Positions 11,580-26,998 of a stretch of DNA of 64,000 nucleotides are shown in pieces. The first letter of the stretch is position 1, and each line of letters begins with the position of its first letter. The notes below the pieces were generated by a model. That model searched no databases, was not told the DNA's origin, and saw nothing but the letters and a program-made list of their open reading frames with translations. A program made the translations under genes and the position numbers. Location: positions 1-64,000 of the forward strand of contig JBBHKE010002104.1 of assembly GCA_037447655.1 (NCBI GenBank), read 5' to 3'. The DNA comes from Zygnema cylindricum (Eukaryota; Streptophyta; Zygnematophyceae; Zygnematales; Zygnemataceae).

Positions 11580-13336
11580 GAAAAAATAGATCTCTTCCCG
11601 GAATTCGTTGTTGTGAAAAACTGGAAACGCTAAACATGTCATAACAACAACATAATCTTTGTTTGGTCGTTTAGTGTACGGTCAGTTTTCTCTGCTGCAA
11701 ACCTCAGTTTCCCCCCATAGGGGCCCAAAGGCGTCGACATTGGGGAAACGATTTCTATGTGAAAGTTACACCAACAGTTCAACACTGCGTTTGAAAATCG
11801 TATGCCCGACTACAACGCGAAAGAATAGTGTGTATTTTGGCATTTGTAACTTTCGCAAAAGGGCATCTACAATGCAACGAACATCACATAATACTTACAC
11901 TTTTTGCACGAACGTAAAAACCGAAAGCATGTGAAATAGTCCTTGAATGATTAGGGTTCTAAGGTATCCGCTTTATTCTGGGCTATCCGGCGAAAAATTT
12001 GGAGCAAAGATACACCAAAAAATGATAACATTACGTTGTAAAAGGTGAAAGCTGGTAGTTTTAAGGCAAAATCCACCGAAATGGAGAGCTCTTCGTTAGC
12101 CCCAAAATTTAATGAAACAACACTTTGTTGAAAAAACAATATACACGTGAAGGCGCGGAGTATGCATACTTCACGTCTTCAATTTCAATTATAGATTTTT
12201 TTTTATAATTAACTCTTACATATCACCTGCCAGTTTAAATCCCACAATCCAATTTCGTGTGTATTACGAATTGTAACACCTTTGCGCATTAGCCAAAAGA
12301 GATATGCTCTTAGCAAATGAAAGTACTAGCCACAAATCTTGTACTTCGAGTATGTGTCCATAGCGGGTTTTTTATGTCGTATCGATAAATCACAAAATAG
12401 ATGAATAAAAAACCAGCATAATTTACACCTTATAAATAAAGTGTACAAACTAAAGCAGAATCTACATCACCTTTATACTTCACAATGCTATCAACTTCCC
12501 CTTTTTTTCTACGTGTCGTCATGTCAAGCGAATTCATTTAAAAAACTTAAACATGAACCACTCGGGAGCCAATTTAAAATAAATAAACACATAATCAAAA
12601 ATACAAACTAGTTCGCAAGTTTCACTCTAGTTAAATACTTTAGTATGATATAAAGTAAAACGAATAAAATTTCATGTACGAAAATATAACTGCAAAGGTC
12701 TCGAATCCCAATGTCATTTTGTACAACTTCCTATCTCCCTCTCTCTTCACCATCCCCTTTCGCCATCTTTTTAGAGTTAATCACGACAAATTTACAATGA
12801 GAAAGTGAGCCATAAAAAATATATAACTTTGCTAAAAAATCGATGACAATTAATAAAAAAAATAGTGTAAAGTTATAAAATCACTTAAGTTGTTAGTGTC
12901 ACGAATAAATATGACGCCAATAATGACACAAACGTAAATAATATTGCAAATATATAACGTTTATAATATGAGAAACCATATAACGTCTATAAATGTCAAG
13001 AGTTTAAGCGATGGTTTTTGTTTTTTAACATTAGACACGCGTAAAAAGTCGACTCGCACATTTCAATACAACACACCTGTTGCTCGCTAACTCACCGTTG
13101 CGTCGCCCTATACCCTCACTCCCACGTGATATTATTGTAATCCACTCCGCGAATAAAGATGTCACTTCCATGAACATTTCAAATATATTTACCAACATAA
13201 TAGTAATTGTAAGTACGTTAAAACAAACATTGTTAGTAAAAAATCGTGAAAATTATACATGAAATTTGCATGGTGTGTAAAATGATTTTTACTATTACTT
13301 TGATCAGCAACTAGTAACACCATTTATATGATATTT
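11580..13336. other. AT-rich intergenic DNA, no gene seen
   Basis: Sequence from 12180 to 13330 is very AT-rich with short frames only. No TIRs, tandem arrays or RNA genes were recognised. Confidence 0.6.
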
Positions 13337-13507
13337 GAAAAATCCAAAAAATCACCCAAAGGGACGATAATGCCAACTACCAGCCCAAACTATGATTCCC
13401 ACAATGGACAGATCCAAAACAAAGATGGCAATAGAGTCAAAACAAAACAAAGATTCTTCCAAAAGAAGGTTTGTTGGATTTTTTGAGGGTTTTCACAAGA
13501 GACAGTA
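13337..13507. repeat. left direct repeat of the 13.3-16.1 kb unit
   Basis: It runs from gaaaaatccaaaaaatc to gagacagta and is repeated in direct orientation at 15958-16125 with high identity (shared blocks include gatggcaatagagtc and aagattcttccaaaag). The start-to-start distance is 2621 bp. It could be a short LTR or the product of a segmental duplication. No TG...CA boundary or TSD was found. Confidence 0.8.
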
Positions 13508-15450
13508 GGTGCAGAGGGTATCCTCAGCTGATGACCTTTCTGGCTTGATGAAGTAGAAGGGGCCCATTCCCCTATATCCACTCCTCGGTATCCACGAGAA
13601 GATCTTTCCTCCTTAAGAACTGTCTCCTCGTGTGGGATTCGGATCCGAGGTCGGTTCAAAGGTAGATCTCTGGGAAAGGATGGAGAAGAAGACAGAGACG
13701 AGGGCCAGTTCTGAGGAGAAGGTGTCTGTCTCCTGAAAAGGGCTTGTTTACGGGGCCATCTTCGAGAAGTTACAGGAGGAGGAGTTCCTGAAACCGGAGG
13801 ATGGCGATCGACTGTGAGGAGGTGAGTAGACGTCGTGCTTGTAGGGTTTGCTCAGTGGACTTGGTGACCCACGGTCTGCTCCAGTAAGGGAGAGGAGGTG
13901 GGAACGCCCCGGGGCTCTGTTGCAGGGTCTTGGGAGTGAGAGGTAGGAGGAGGAGGAGGAGAAGAAGGAGGATCAAGGGACAATTTGGGTTGAGGCAAAG
14001 GAGGTGTGGACGGTCTCAAGGGGATGTGGATTCTTTCGTCCGGTCATAACTCCACTAAAGCTTCAACAGCCGAAGAAACCTCCACCGAAACAAAAGTAGG
14101 CGCTTCCCGTGAAGCCGCAGCGAATTCAGACGGTGAATCTGCACCCAAACCCCTAATATTAGGTCTTGTGTCTGCTCCCTCTTCTCGTTGAAGAGGAGGT
14201 TCTTGACCAGTCTCCGAGAAAGGAGCCTGGGGTGGGGCTCCGGACTGAGGTTTTGTTACTTGTGTTGGAGGGATCCGCCCACTAAGGATCCCACTTGACC
14301 TCCGCTGAGCTTCTCAGATGAGGTTCAATTCTTGCTCCCACAACTTCCTCCTTTTTTCCTCCAAGGCCTCCTAATCTACCGTGGCAGGTCCGGCCCCCGC
14401 CGTAGCCTGGCACTAGGATTTCAAAACCTCCACTAGTTCTTGGGCCCTTTCCACTACTCCGGTCAGATCAGCTATCCCCACTCATAGAATTTCTAGATCG
14501 TTTGGCCTGGCCCGCCACAATCCCTCTGACAACTCCTCTGGTCATGTTGCCGGAACCTATGGGTCAGTAGGTTCGGATCGCCAGAACCCTCCAGCAGGGC
14601 GAACACGAGGTTCCGTAGGAGAAGGTCTCTCGGTGGAGACTAACGCCGGAGTTTGGGAAGTTTTTTCCTTGGGAAGAGGTGCAAATATACCCTTACTATC
14701 CCTATGGTCAAACTTCATCCCCCTCACTGGCTCTCGAGCCCCTCTCTCGTTGCTAGCTGCTCCCCTACGAGATCTAGGAGCATGGCGCACCCGAGACGGT
14801 CGGCTAGCTGCAGTGTCTTGGGAAGAAGATGGAGGAGGGCGAGAAGGAGGAGCCCACCTGGGCCTTTCCTGCAAAGACTGTGAGGAACCACTCTCTGAAG
14901 AGTTGCTTATAATCTCCACCACCCCTCCCACTGGTTTAACCACCGTGGCTCGATCTGACCGAGCAACTTTCTTCACTAACTCCTGCTTCACCTTCAGTTC
15001 ATGAAGGTCGTGAAGAGCAAGGAGTTCCTTTCGACCAGGGCGGCTAGGATCCGCCAAAACCGCAAGGTCAATCTAAATTTCTGCCCTGGGAATCTTTGAT
15101 CTGGTATGAAGCACGACCTCTGGAAGAGGACCCAAAGGGGGCTCCCGCTGAGCTTGTCTCTTTGGTTGAGCCCGGGGCGACACTCTATTTCTTTCCTGAG
15201 CCTGTGCCTTAGACTCCTTTCTTTCCTTGGCTAAGGTCCAGGCGGCGTCCGCCAACGAAGGGAAATGTTTAGGAGTAAGACTAAGAGGAGAGGGAGATGA
15301 AGGGGCCGCGGCTGGTCCCTTGACTGGAGAGTGAAATACAGTCTCCATGGGAACAGATTCCTTGAGCATCTGAGAATCTTCTTAGTGTGCGGGCTTCTCC
15401 GGCCTGCCTTGTTCTCCTAATCCATTATCCAGAGATTCTCCTCCCCCCAT
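13390..15450 (-). pseudogene. decayed Pro/Ser/Glu/Arg-rich ORF with ten nonsense codons
   Basis: Reading minus from ATG at 15450, one unbroken frame of about 687 codons can be followed into the left direct repeat. It is broken only by stop codons at about 15384, 15075, 14559, 14544, 14484, 14415, 14373, 14316, 14046 and 13854 (one TAA, four TAG, five TGA). No frameshift is needed. The product is low-complexity, rich in proline, serine, arginine and glutamate, with a short helical, charged segment (EALEEKRRKLWEQEL, near 14370). No catalytic or zinc-binding motif is visible. Between two direct repeats it could be the gag-like remnant of a non-autonomous retroelement, or a host pseudogene. The family is not recognised. 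Confidence 0.5.
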
Positions 15451-15957
15451 GATGACAAAGGTGACTAGCGAATAAGTAATAAAGGTAACTAAAGTTCACC
15501 TCCACAAAGAGAACTTCTAAGTCAAAGCTCCTATCCCCTCTAATCCGAGAAAACAGGTGGCTTTTCAGTACTGTACTTTATCTACGGGAAGTTTATAGCA
15601 TTTGTTCCCTCACAACCCACTGTTTCGATACAAGGAAGTTGCATTTCACTCTGGGAAGTTCACGCCAAATCAAAAGAAACTACAAGCGAATACACAAATG
15701 CACTACCACGTTGACATATAGAAATAAATAGGAATGGTTGTTTCAGATTTAACAATATCACCTTGACCACATAAATAAAATATAAGATGGAAGATATAAA
15801 AGATGGCGAAGCAAGCTTAACATACCCCAGCAATTCACGATGAAAATGAGAAAAAGGCGAACTCTCTCCCAAGGGTAGTGTAAATAGGTATGGTACTCCT
15901 TCAACCCTCGGTGTCCGCAGCTCGGAACCGACTAGACCCTTCTCGGTTTCAAGCTGC

Positions 15958-16125
15958 GAAAAATCCAAAAAATCCAAAGGGAAGATAGTGCCAACTACCA
16001 GTCCAAATTATGATTCCCACAACGGAGAGATGCAAAACGAAGATGGCAATAGAGTCAAAACAAAACAAAGATTCTTCCAAAAGAAGGTTTGTTGGATTTT
16101 CTTAGGGTTTTCACAGGAGACAGTA
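15958..16125. repeat. right direct repeat of the 13.3-16.1 kb unit
   Basis: It matches 13337-13507 in the same orientation. On the minus strand, the sequence next to its inner edge, ttggatttttcgcag, looks like a splice acceptor leading into an open frame (15660-15954). The unit might therefore have been spliced when active. Confidence 0.8.
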
Positions 16126-17831
16126 TTGAAAAAGCAACCTGTCTCCTTCGGCCCCAAGTGCCTTATACTGCAAAAGCTTGTCCAATTTCAGGTCCAAAAG
16201 TCAAACCTACGCTATTAGCCAATGAGCGGCAAGCAACAGCAACCGAATGACATAAGACAAAATAATGTGTACTAGACTTTGGGCAAAAAGTTAGACCCTT
16301 GACTACGGCTAGATCTGCGGCCGGAAGTTATTATTTGTTACACAGTTTTAAGACAAAATACTAAAAGGACACGGAAGTGCGTAGCTTTGACTTAATGTAA
16401 TAAATGGACCATTGGTCAGCTGAACCTGAACTGAATTGCTACAGACAGCTAACAGCATAATCTAGATTACAGTCTATAAGTCTACGTGGCAATCCAAAAT
16501 GTACCCCCCCACTAGAGCTGGTGGAAGCTAGTGCTATGTGACGGAACTGCGATCTTTCAGACGGCAGAACTTTGCGTCCGGCCTCCGTTAGGCGCGAAAT
16601 AAAGTGCGTATTGTTAAGTTGAGGAAATACTATAATCCTTCTGGCTGGTTGTGCTCGCTTCTCCTTATCCTGAGAACAGTACGGGTCGAAAGGTACGGAA
16701 ATCCTCGGTAATATAAAAGTGTGCCTGAAAAGCACTCGAGCTTGACAGTTTGCACAAATTTGTACATTCATGAGTTAATTTTCTCACCAAGTTGCAACAA
16801 TTATTCACATCAGTCAAAAACTTAGTTTCATATCAATTATGAAGATGTATTCTTTATAATCTCAAATATAACCAAAATGAATGATGAAACAAAAATCTTA
16901 TATGAAATAAATGATTGTCACCAATATTTGACGAAAAAACACAATATTTGCACGGAGTGTATTTCTTTTTAGGTTTATATTCAAACATTTATTTATATGA
17001 CTAGTTTTTTAGTTGGGGTTGAAAGTGAAATCGCAACACTAACGATACCTAATAAGTTCGGTTAGGAATCTCCTTCATAATGTGGGTGACTACTTAGATA
17101 ATGATCTGTTCGGTTGGAACGAAAAAAAAATATCATTTCGAAATCATACTCGTAGATTCATGTCCAAATCAAGTTTGACTGTGCAAAATGAACCTAACGC
17201 TTAAAACTTTCAAAATCCACACGACTCATAAAAAATGCTTGGTTAGTTTAACCACTCTCGACTTTATGTTTTCAAAATATAAAGAACTACTTATACATAC
17301 ATGGTGCGTTTGAGGAATTTCTTGCGTGCATCGTTATCAAATCTCATGTTTTACTTATAATAAATTATATCCTATATGGCCACAGAGTATTGTTGGCACA
17401 CTTAATGTTGACATTTATCTTACCCGTCGGAAGTCCTTTTACATATTGCATAGTTTGATATGTTACAATGTTGATGATAGGAAAAATATTTTTTATCGTT
17501 GAACTTGATTACAATAGTACCTATGTAGCCATGTCATCCTCTTGTATGGTGTTCAATCATGTCTATTTATTTTACATAAAACTTTGCTCATTATACATTC
17601 CTATCCTTGTTGAATCGTGAATACCCCTCATATATCGTCTGCCCCCCACATTATCGTAAATTTCACCTCCTCTTAGTCACAATACGTTTACACTCTCTTT
17701 CAATTGCTATCATCGAACTCTTAAACACTTTTAGTTGAGTGACTTGAACCTCCTTCAACAATGAACCGATTGACTATGAGTTGGATAAAGACGAATATGT
17801 ACCTTCGGCCTTTCGAAAAGGCCCATTGAAC
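16126..17831. other. intergenic DNA, no supported gene
   Basis: A 110-codon minus frame at 16439-16771 has no recognisable domain. The rest is AT-rich, without TIRs or arrays that could be identified. Confidence 0.5.
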
Positions 17832-18326
17832 CATGGTTCAAAAGTAGGTGAAAGTAGGCCCATACAATATGCCTATTGTATGTAAAACATACAATATGAC
17901 CTTAAGACCCATGTTGTATTGGTCGCAAATGAAAAAAATAGTAACAGGATTGAGTTGCACATTGATCGATAGAGAATTAAACGTCATGTCTAAATTTTGA
18001 AAAACATTCGGACAAAAAAAAAAGAATCTGTGAGTTATGAGGTATTTTTTATTTAAACCGTCAGATTTGGACGATCGGACTGTCGTTGATCAAAGTAGCG
18101 ATGTAAGAAGATCACATGAAAAGCCTTTAACACAACTCATCCTATGCTGTGTCAGTTCGCTGAAATTTCGTCCAGCGGCGTGCGCTGTTCTATGATCATA
18201 CGTCATATTGGTACATTCGTACAAGAGTGTGCACAAACGCACACACATCTACTCTGCGCGAGTTTTGTGCCAAGTTTTGTGCGCCTACCAAAGGCCTACC
18301 ATAAAAAGGCCTACTTTTGAACTATG
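17832..18326. mobile_element. hAT family C relative (copy C3), no TSD seen
   Basis: The ends catggttcaaaagtagg and cctacttttgaactatg are the family C TIRs with one change. The left two-thirds is an inverted copy of the C1 interior. The right part (gctgtgtcagttcgctgaaatttcgtcc... to ctaccataaaaaggcc) is shared with the end of C4 instead. Flanks cattgaac and gttcgcat do not match, so the TSD is eroded or one end was exchanged. Confidence 0.75.
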
Positions 18327-18549
18327 GTTCGCATCATTCGTCATTGTACACAATCTAAACATGATGTTGTGTCTGCATCACTATTTTTGAATCCATTGTT
18401 TTCGGCTAGTCCCCTTTTCAGTTCATAGGGTGGATCTTAGTTGGAGTACATTTGAATATTGGTATACCGTACCGGCGAACAATCTTGGCTTTCCAAAACC
18501 AGATTTAAAGTGGTCGAACCGAACGAAGCGGTTTGCAAATCCATCAAAC

Positions 18550-19553
18550 TATAGTTCAAAAGTAGGTGACCGTACGCCCATACAATATGCCTATTGTACG
18601 CAAAACATACAATATGCCCTTAAGACCCATATTGTATTGGCCGCAAAATGAAATAAAACAGGGACAGGGTTGAGTTGCACATCGATCGATAGAGAATTAA
18701 ACGACATGTCTAAATTTTGAAAAAAAATCGGACAAAAACAAATATTTCTGTGAGTTTTGAGGGACTTTTTATTTAAACCGTCAGATTTGGATGATCGGAC
18801 GATCGGACGATCGCTGATCAAAGTAGGCGATTTTATAAAGATCACATGAAAATCCCATAACACAACTTACGAAAGGACAATCTGTCATATTAGCGTCTTC
18901 AATTTTCAGGGCCACACTAAATAGAGCCTCAAATTGACCAAGCAGGCAGTATGGGACGATAAAATAAAAATAAAAATACCACACTGCCAAAAAAGTTACC
19001 AAAACCTGCGGACCAACCCCGTTGGCGTTCACTCGGTCGAAACGCGGCTGTAAGACGAATGTGTGTGAACGGGATTTTTTACGACATGGTTTTTTTCCCT
19101 TTTTAGAACGCACATTCTCATGCGTCCGCGGTTACTAAAACTAATTTTTTGTACTTTTTAACTTAAAAAAGGTACATTTGTGTACGGTCTGACACTGACC
19201 GTACACCACTCTATTTAAGAGACAACGTACTTTCATTTTTTAAGGTACTTGGAAAATAGCCCTAATTAGAGTAATGAAAAATATTGAGTAAACTACGCTA
19301 TTTGAGAATTTTCTAGGTTTTTTTTTTTTCCCGGTTTTTTTTCCCACGGAATGTCATCCTACGCCGTGTCAGTTCGCTAACAAATTCCGTCCGGCGGCGT
19401 GCGCTGTACTTTGATCTTACGTCAGATTCGGACGTTCGTACAGGAGTGTGCACGACGCACACACATACAGTATGCCTACGTTGCGAGAGTTTTGTGCAAA
19501 GTTTTGTGCGCCTACCAAAGGCCTACCATAAAAAAGCCTCCTTTTGAACTATG
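18550..19553. mobile_element. hAT family C long element (copy C4)
   Basis: It is 1004 bp, with ends TATAGTTCAAAAGTAGG and CTTTTGAACTATG and a perfect 8-bp TSD catcaaac (18542-18549 and 19554-19561). The left part is family C interior. The middle (about 19030-19230) is a fragment of the long family A MITE, and the right part matches C3. No transposase is encoded. It is a composite created by insertion into, or capture by, an older copy. Confidence 0.88.
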
Positions 19554-20427
19554 CATCAAACCGACGGTTTGAACCTCTAGAGAAAATGTGGAACGGAACT
19601 GCCAAAAAACTGGCACAGTTAGGCGGTTTCGGCCGTACCTCATTACTGTGTGTACCGTTTTGGCGGATGTTACTGTACAGTAAAGCGGAGAAATAGAATC
19701 TAAAAAAAATTACCTTAAATCACGCGCAAGGATTACGGTACGACAGCCCGATACGCGACAAATCCTCCCAGCTTCTTTTGTACAGTCCAGAACCGACAAT
19801 CCACGAGCTCTTTCAGTCGTACGGACTCGCGATCGATTTGAATTCCTTCGATGACTCGTGGAGGACAAAGACTCGTCCGTCAGAAGAAAACAAGAATCTT
19901 TAGATTTTGATTTTAGTTCGGACACTTTTGTTTCGTACATTTCACATTCATTACGTCGATTGGGGCTGTATCGAACGGCTGTGTGATATCCACGAGTCAC
20001 TCTGACAATTGTGGAAAGAAATCTTAATTGATGCCTTTCATAACTCAGCCGAAACTAATCAGGCTGTCGTGAAGTGAATCGAATCGTGGCACGATATGAC
20101 AGGATGTCATGTGTACTTTTATCGTAGCGTCTTACCACCGTCCGCACCGACGAAAGCGCTCATTGAGTCTTGTGTTTTGTCCTTTTGAGGATCGTACTTA
20201 GATTCTTCGTACGAGCACCGACAAGTTGAATCGTTCGGGAATGGAATTTAGTCATTTACTCAATTTACAACTCTTGTACTTTCAACGGAAAACGCAGACA
20301 ATACATGGATACAGTTACGTATCTAGCTAGGGTTACAAGCTGACGAAATAGCCAAAATAAGACGACGAAAATAACTCCCACGTACTACATATTTATTCAT
20401 ATTTATAACATTGAACTATTCACATTT
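19554..20427. other. intergenic DNA, no supported gene
   Basis: A 96-codon minus frame at 19710-20000 shows no domain or splice context. No other feature is seen. Confidence 0.5.
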
Positions 20428-20649
20428 AACAACCGTGAACTGTAATTAGAGCTGATTTTTTTGTCTCTTAAAACATCATTTATCCGTACACAAATGTCGG
20501 ATTGTGGATCTGACGGTTGCGATTGAAAGGTTAGATTCTCAGCCTACGGATTGGCGGTCTTAAATTGAAAATTGGACAACTTTGTACGGATAAAAGATGT
20601 TTTCAGTGGCGAAAAAATTATTAGCGTTATTTACGATTCACGGTTGTTA
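20428..20649. mobile_element. palindromic TA-element related to family A
   Basis: The ends acaaccgtgaa... and ...ttcacggttgt are inverted. Internally, ttatccgtacacaaatgtcgg pairs with caactttgtacggataaaag, so the whole element can fold. It shares the gatctgacggt...attggcggtct core with the elements at 7151 and 20988. Confidence 0.6.
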
Positions 20650-20987
20650 TATAATATATACATAAAAAAATATTAATATCTACAATGAAATATGTAGTTA
20701 TCTACATCTAAACGTAATAAATATATATTAAATTCGTTTATTTATTATGTTTAAATACGTTTACTCGTTTTCGAGCGTGGAAGGGACCTAGTTTGACCGA
20801 CTTATTTCGCGCCACCTCACGATTCCAATGTTTTTAACAACCCCTAATTCGTCGGCTTCCTCGGTCCGTACTCTTACAAACTCTTATAATCCAATCGCTC
20901 AATTACAGTACGGAAACCATACCCTTTCTTTTACCTTTTTATTTTTCCTGGCTCCCATGTACTCATTAGGTTCACTACAGTACAGTA

Positions 20988-21214
20988 CACCGCGAATCAC
21001 TATTAGCATTAATGTTTTTTTTGCAACTTAAAACACCTTTCTCCGTACACACATATCGGATTTCGGATCTGACGGTAGAAATTGAAAGTTAACATTCTCA
21101 GCTTCCGATTGGCGGTCTCAAATCAAAAATCGGACATGTGTGTACGGAGAAAAGATGTTTTAAATGGCGAAAATAGTAAGATGCTTTTTGTAACACTAAT
21201 AGCGATACACGGTG
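20988..21214. mobile_element. MITE family A-like palindromic element
   Basis: Ends CACCGCGAATCACTATTAG and CTAATAGCGATACACGGTG are inverted and TA-flanked. The inverted repeat continues into the flanks (tacagtacagta / tactgtactgta), so the target itself was palindromic or the true TIR is longer. The internal arms ctccgtacacacat and atgtgtgtacggag also pair. Confidence 0.7.
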
Positions 21215-21794
21215 TACTGTACTGTACTTTACTACCGCGCTTTCTTCATAAAGTCCTATTTTCTTTCCTTTCTCCGTACATCTACAGTCCTGTACCGCAT
21301 ATAGCCACGTGTCAAAGTGTACCCACACTATCCACATCCACTGGACTCCTCGCCGAAAAAAAATTAAAATTTATGAAACAGGAAAGGCCGAAAGAAAGCA
21401 AGTCGCGACAAAAAAGCGGTTTCAGGTAGATACAGTGTTTCCCTCCATCCGTCCGTACGGATTCGCTGTTACGTCATCGCGGTTCCCGCTCATCGCCGCA
21501 AAATGGTCAATCTCGAAAGAATTGTACGGATGACACAGATCGAATCTCTGCCGTTCCTCGCACGCGTCTGAGCTGCACTGACCTACTGTACCGTACGGAC
21601 CCAGCTAATGCGCCTGTGCGCTAAACGACAAATCCTCGTCTTTGGCGCGCAGATTGTTGAAAGAAACGGAGGAAAAAGTCCACAGGGCGAATTAAAAAGA
21701 AAAAATAAAATACGGAAGCACGAAAAAAATAAATAAATGTACGGATCGCTGGGAAATTAAAAAAAAAAAAAAAGTACACCGACTTTTCTGCCGC

Positions 21795-21800
21795 TATAAA
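21795..21800 (+). promoter_or_regulatory. putative TATA box of the XTH gene
   Basis: TATAAA lies 98 bp upstream of the XTH start codon within gccgctataaagctcc, a normal distance for a plant core promoter with a leader of about 70 nt. The leader contains a purine-rich gagagagagggaagggg stretch, and the start lies in a good context (gagccATGGCGG). Confidence 0.5.
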
Positions 21801-21897
21801 GCTCCGAATTCCCAAAGGGGAAAAATCAAAAGTAGAGCTTTAGGTTACGATAAAGCAGTCCATATTTTATTGCAGGGAGAGAGAGGGAAGGGGAGCC

Positions 21898-24969
<3,072 letters not shown>

Positions 24970-26998
24970 TTTTTTTTGGGTATATATGGGTGCTAGTCTG
25001 TGGTATATAATAAGGGTAGAATAGGTGGGAATGGCGGTATACTGGAACGGGGAAACGGGAGAGAAGGCGGGGAAATGGTGAGGGATAGTGTGGCATGATG
25101 GAGCGAGGATAAGAATGGATGAAGAAGTGGGGTTAGGATTTGGGTAACAGGAAGGGATAGAATTTGGGTAAAAAGAGGTTTTTTTTGTGTGGAAATACAT
25201 GGATAATGTCTTTCTTTATTCATCGTTTTGGGCTAAATTTGGTTTTAGTGGAATGTTTGGAGGGGTAATAGAATGGTGGGGAAAGGGAGAGGGAAGAGGG
25301 AGAGGATATAGTGAGGGAGGAAAGAAGATTTTGAGTGGAAAGGGAAAGGAAAGGGGGTTTTTGAATGGAGGGGAATTGGCGTACAAATAGGATGGAAGAG
25401 GTGGACTAAGAATATTTACACTGCTAGATTGCAGTGGATAGTTATTTCTTTTTCTTTTTTCGTCTGTTGATTTTTCTTCGAAATGTTTTTAGGATTCGTA
25501 ATTTTTTTCTAGAGTTTGTGAAAGTGATGCAACTTCCTGTTGCTTAGAAAAATAAAATTTAGCTGGAAAAAAAGAGTTAGTATGTTCAGGATATTTTTGT
25601 TTTGACATTTTTTGTTTCTATAATTAATTTATTTTGACTGATTTTGGGGAAAATAAATCGAGTTGTGGATTTTTTTTGGTTAATTGCTGATTTTTTTTTA
25701 TTTTTTCCCTTTTTTCTCTTCCCTTTTTTTGTCTTTTTTTCTCAATAACTTGAGAACTTGAGAAAGTAGATTTGGAATTGTATATTTCCAGAAAAGACAA
25801 CTACACTGTATCGCTATCGGCATAATTAACACTAATTCTATCCCTATTATATTTCCCTCTAAACCCAAAATAGCGACATAAGTACTAATTGTTTTCTCTG
25901 TTGTGCAAATTCTTTTAGTTCTTCACAATAGTACTCGTCATTTTGAGCCAGAATTTTTTTTTACTTGTCGTTACAATTATTTTTTCAACTCTTCCTGAAA
26001 GTCAGTCTCTCAGGTCATAAAAAAGAAAAAAAAAACAGTACTTTTTGCATCCTCATGATTAATTGTCAACATCATGCCAATTAAACATTAGCAGATTTTG
26101 TGCATTTATCAAATGTGTATTTTATTTCTTCAATCCACTGTACTTGGAATTACTTGAATCTTCTTAAGGCAGAAATATATGATGACGTTGTAGATTGATT
26201 TTTTTCAAATTTCAGATTGAGAAACCTTCAAATCATTATTCTCTGAAGGGTATGGATGGAGGAGGGAGAGGGAGGAGGAGAAGGTAGTTGGATATGTAGA
26301 GAGGGGAGAGGGAAGGGGGAAAAGATATAAGATTGGTCAATCTAATTGAGGTATGGGAGATGAAGGTGGAGAACTTGTGAGGGAAGGAAACCGAATCTAT
26401 ACGGTAGGAGAAAGGGAATCTGAGGCAGAGGGGTACTGGATAGTAGTAGAGGGAAGGTGGGAGTGAAGTAAGGTAAGCGAGGGATTGGGATGTAAGAGAT
26501 TAGAAGATACAGGGGGAACATGAGGTAAGGATATGATAGTGGGATGATGAGAGATGAAAGGGAGATGCTGAGAGACATCAGTCAGGAGGAAGGAGAGGAA
26601 GAGGAGTCGAGGGAGGAGAAGCGAATTGAAGAACAGTGAGAGAAGGGGAATAGGTGCGTTTATTAAAGAAAGGAAGAATGGAGGGGAATGCCGAGTGTGA
26701 GAGTGATAAGGAGAGGAAGGAGGGGAAGGAGAGAGGAGGAAAATAGGCCATGGTACTTTGCAGATTATTTAACGATTTATTTTGTAGATAGACACGTGGT
26801 AATTTTAAATGAATGTAAATCATTAACGTTAAAAGTAAATTGAAAATAGGAAATTGAAAAGCTGCGCACAGAAATCAAATTGCAAGAGTGTATTAAACCT
26901 GTTGAAGTAAACCTTTTAATCTACAATGTCACTCAGAATTTCAGGAGTTAACTAAAGCTCAAAATGCAAATTGAAATGTTAATATTGTAATGGACACT
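24970..26998. other. XTH 3' flank and intergenic purine-rich DNA
   Basis: The 3' flank is purine-rich at 25010-25390. AATAAA at 25551 is a candidate poly(A) signal about 580 bp past the stop codon. A second G/A-rich block at 26250-26750 gives long pyrimidine-coded frames on the minus strand that are composition artefacts. No gene is seen. Confidence 0.5.
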
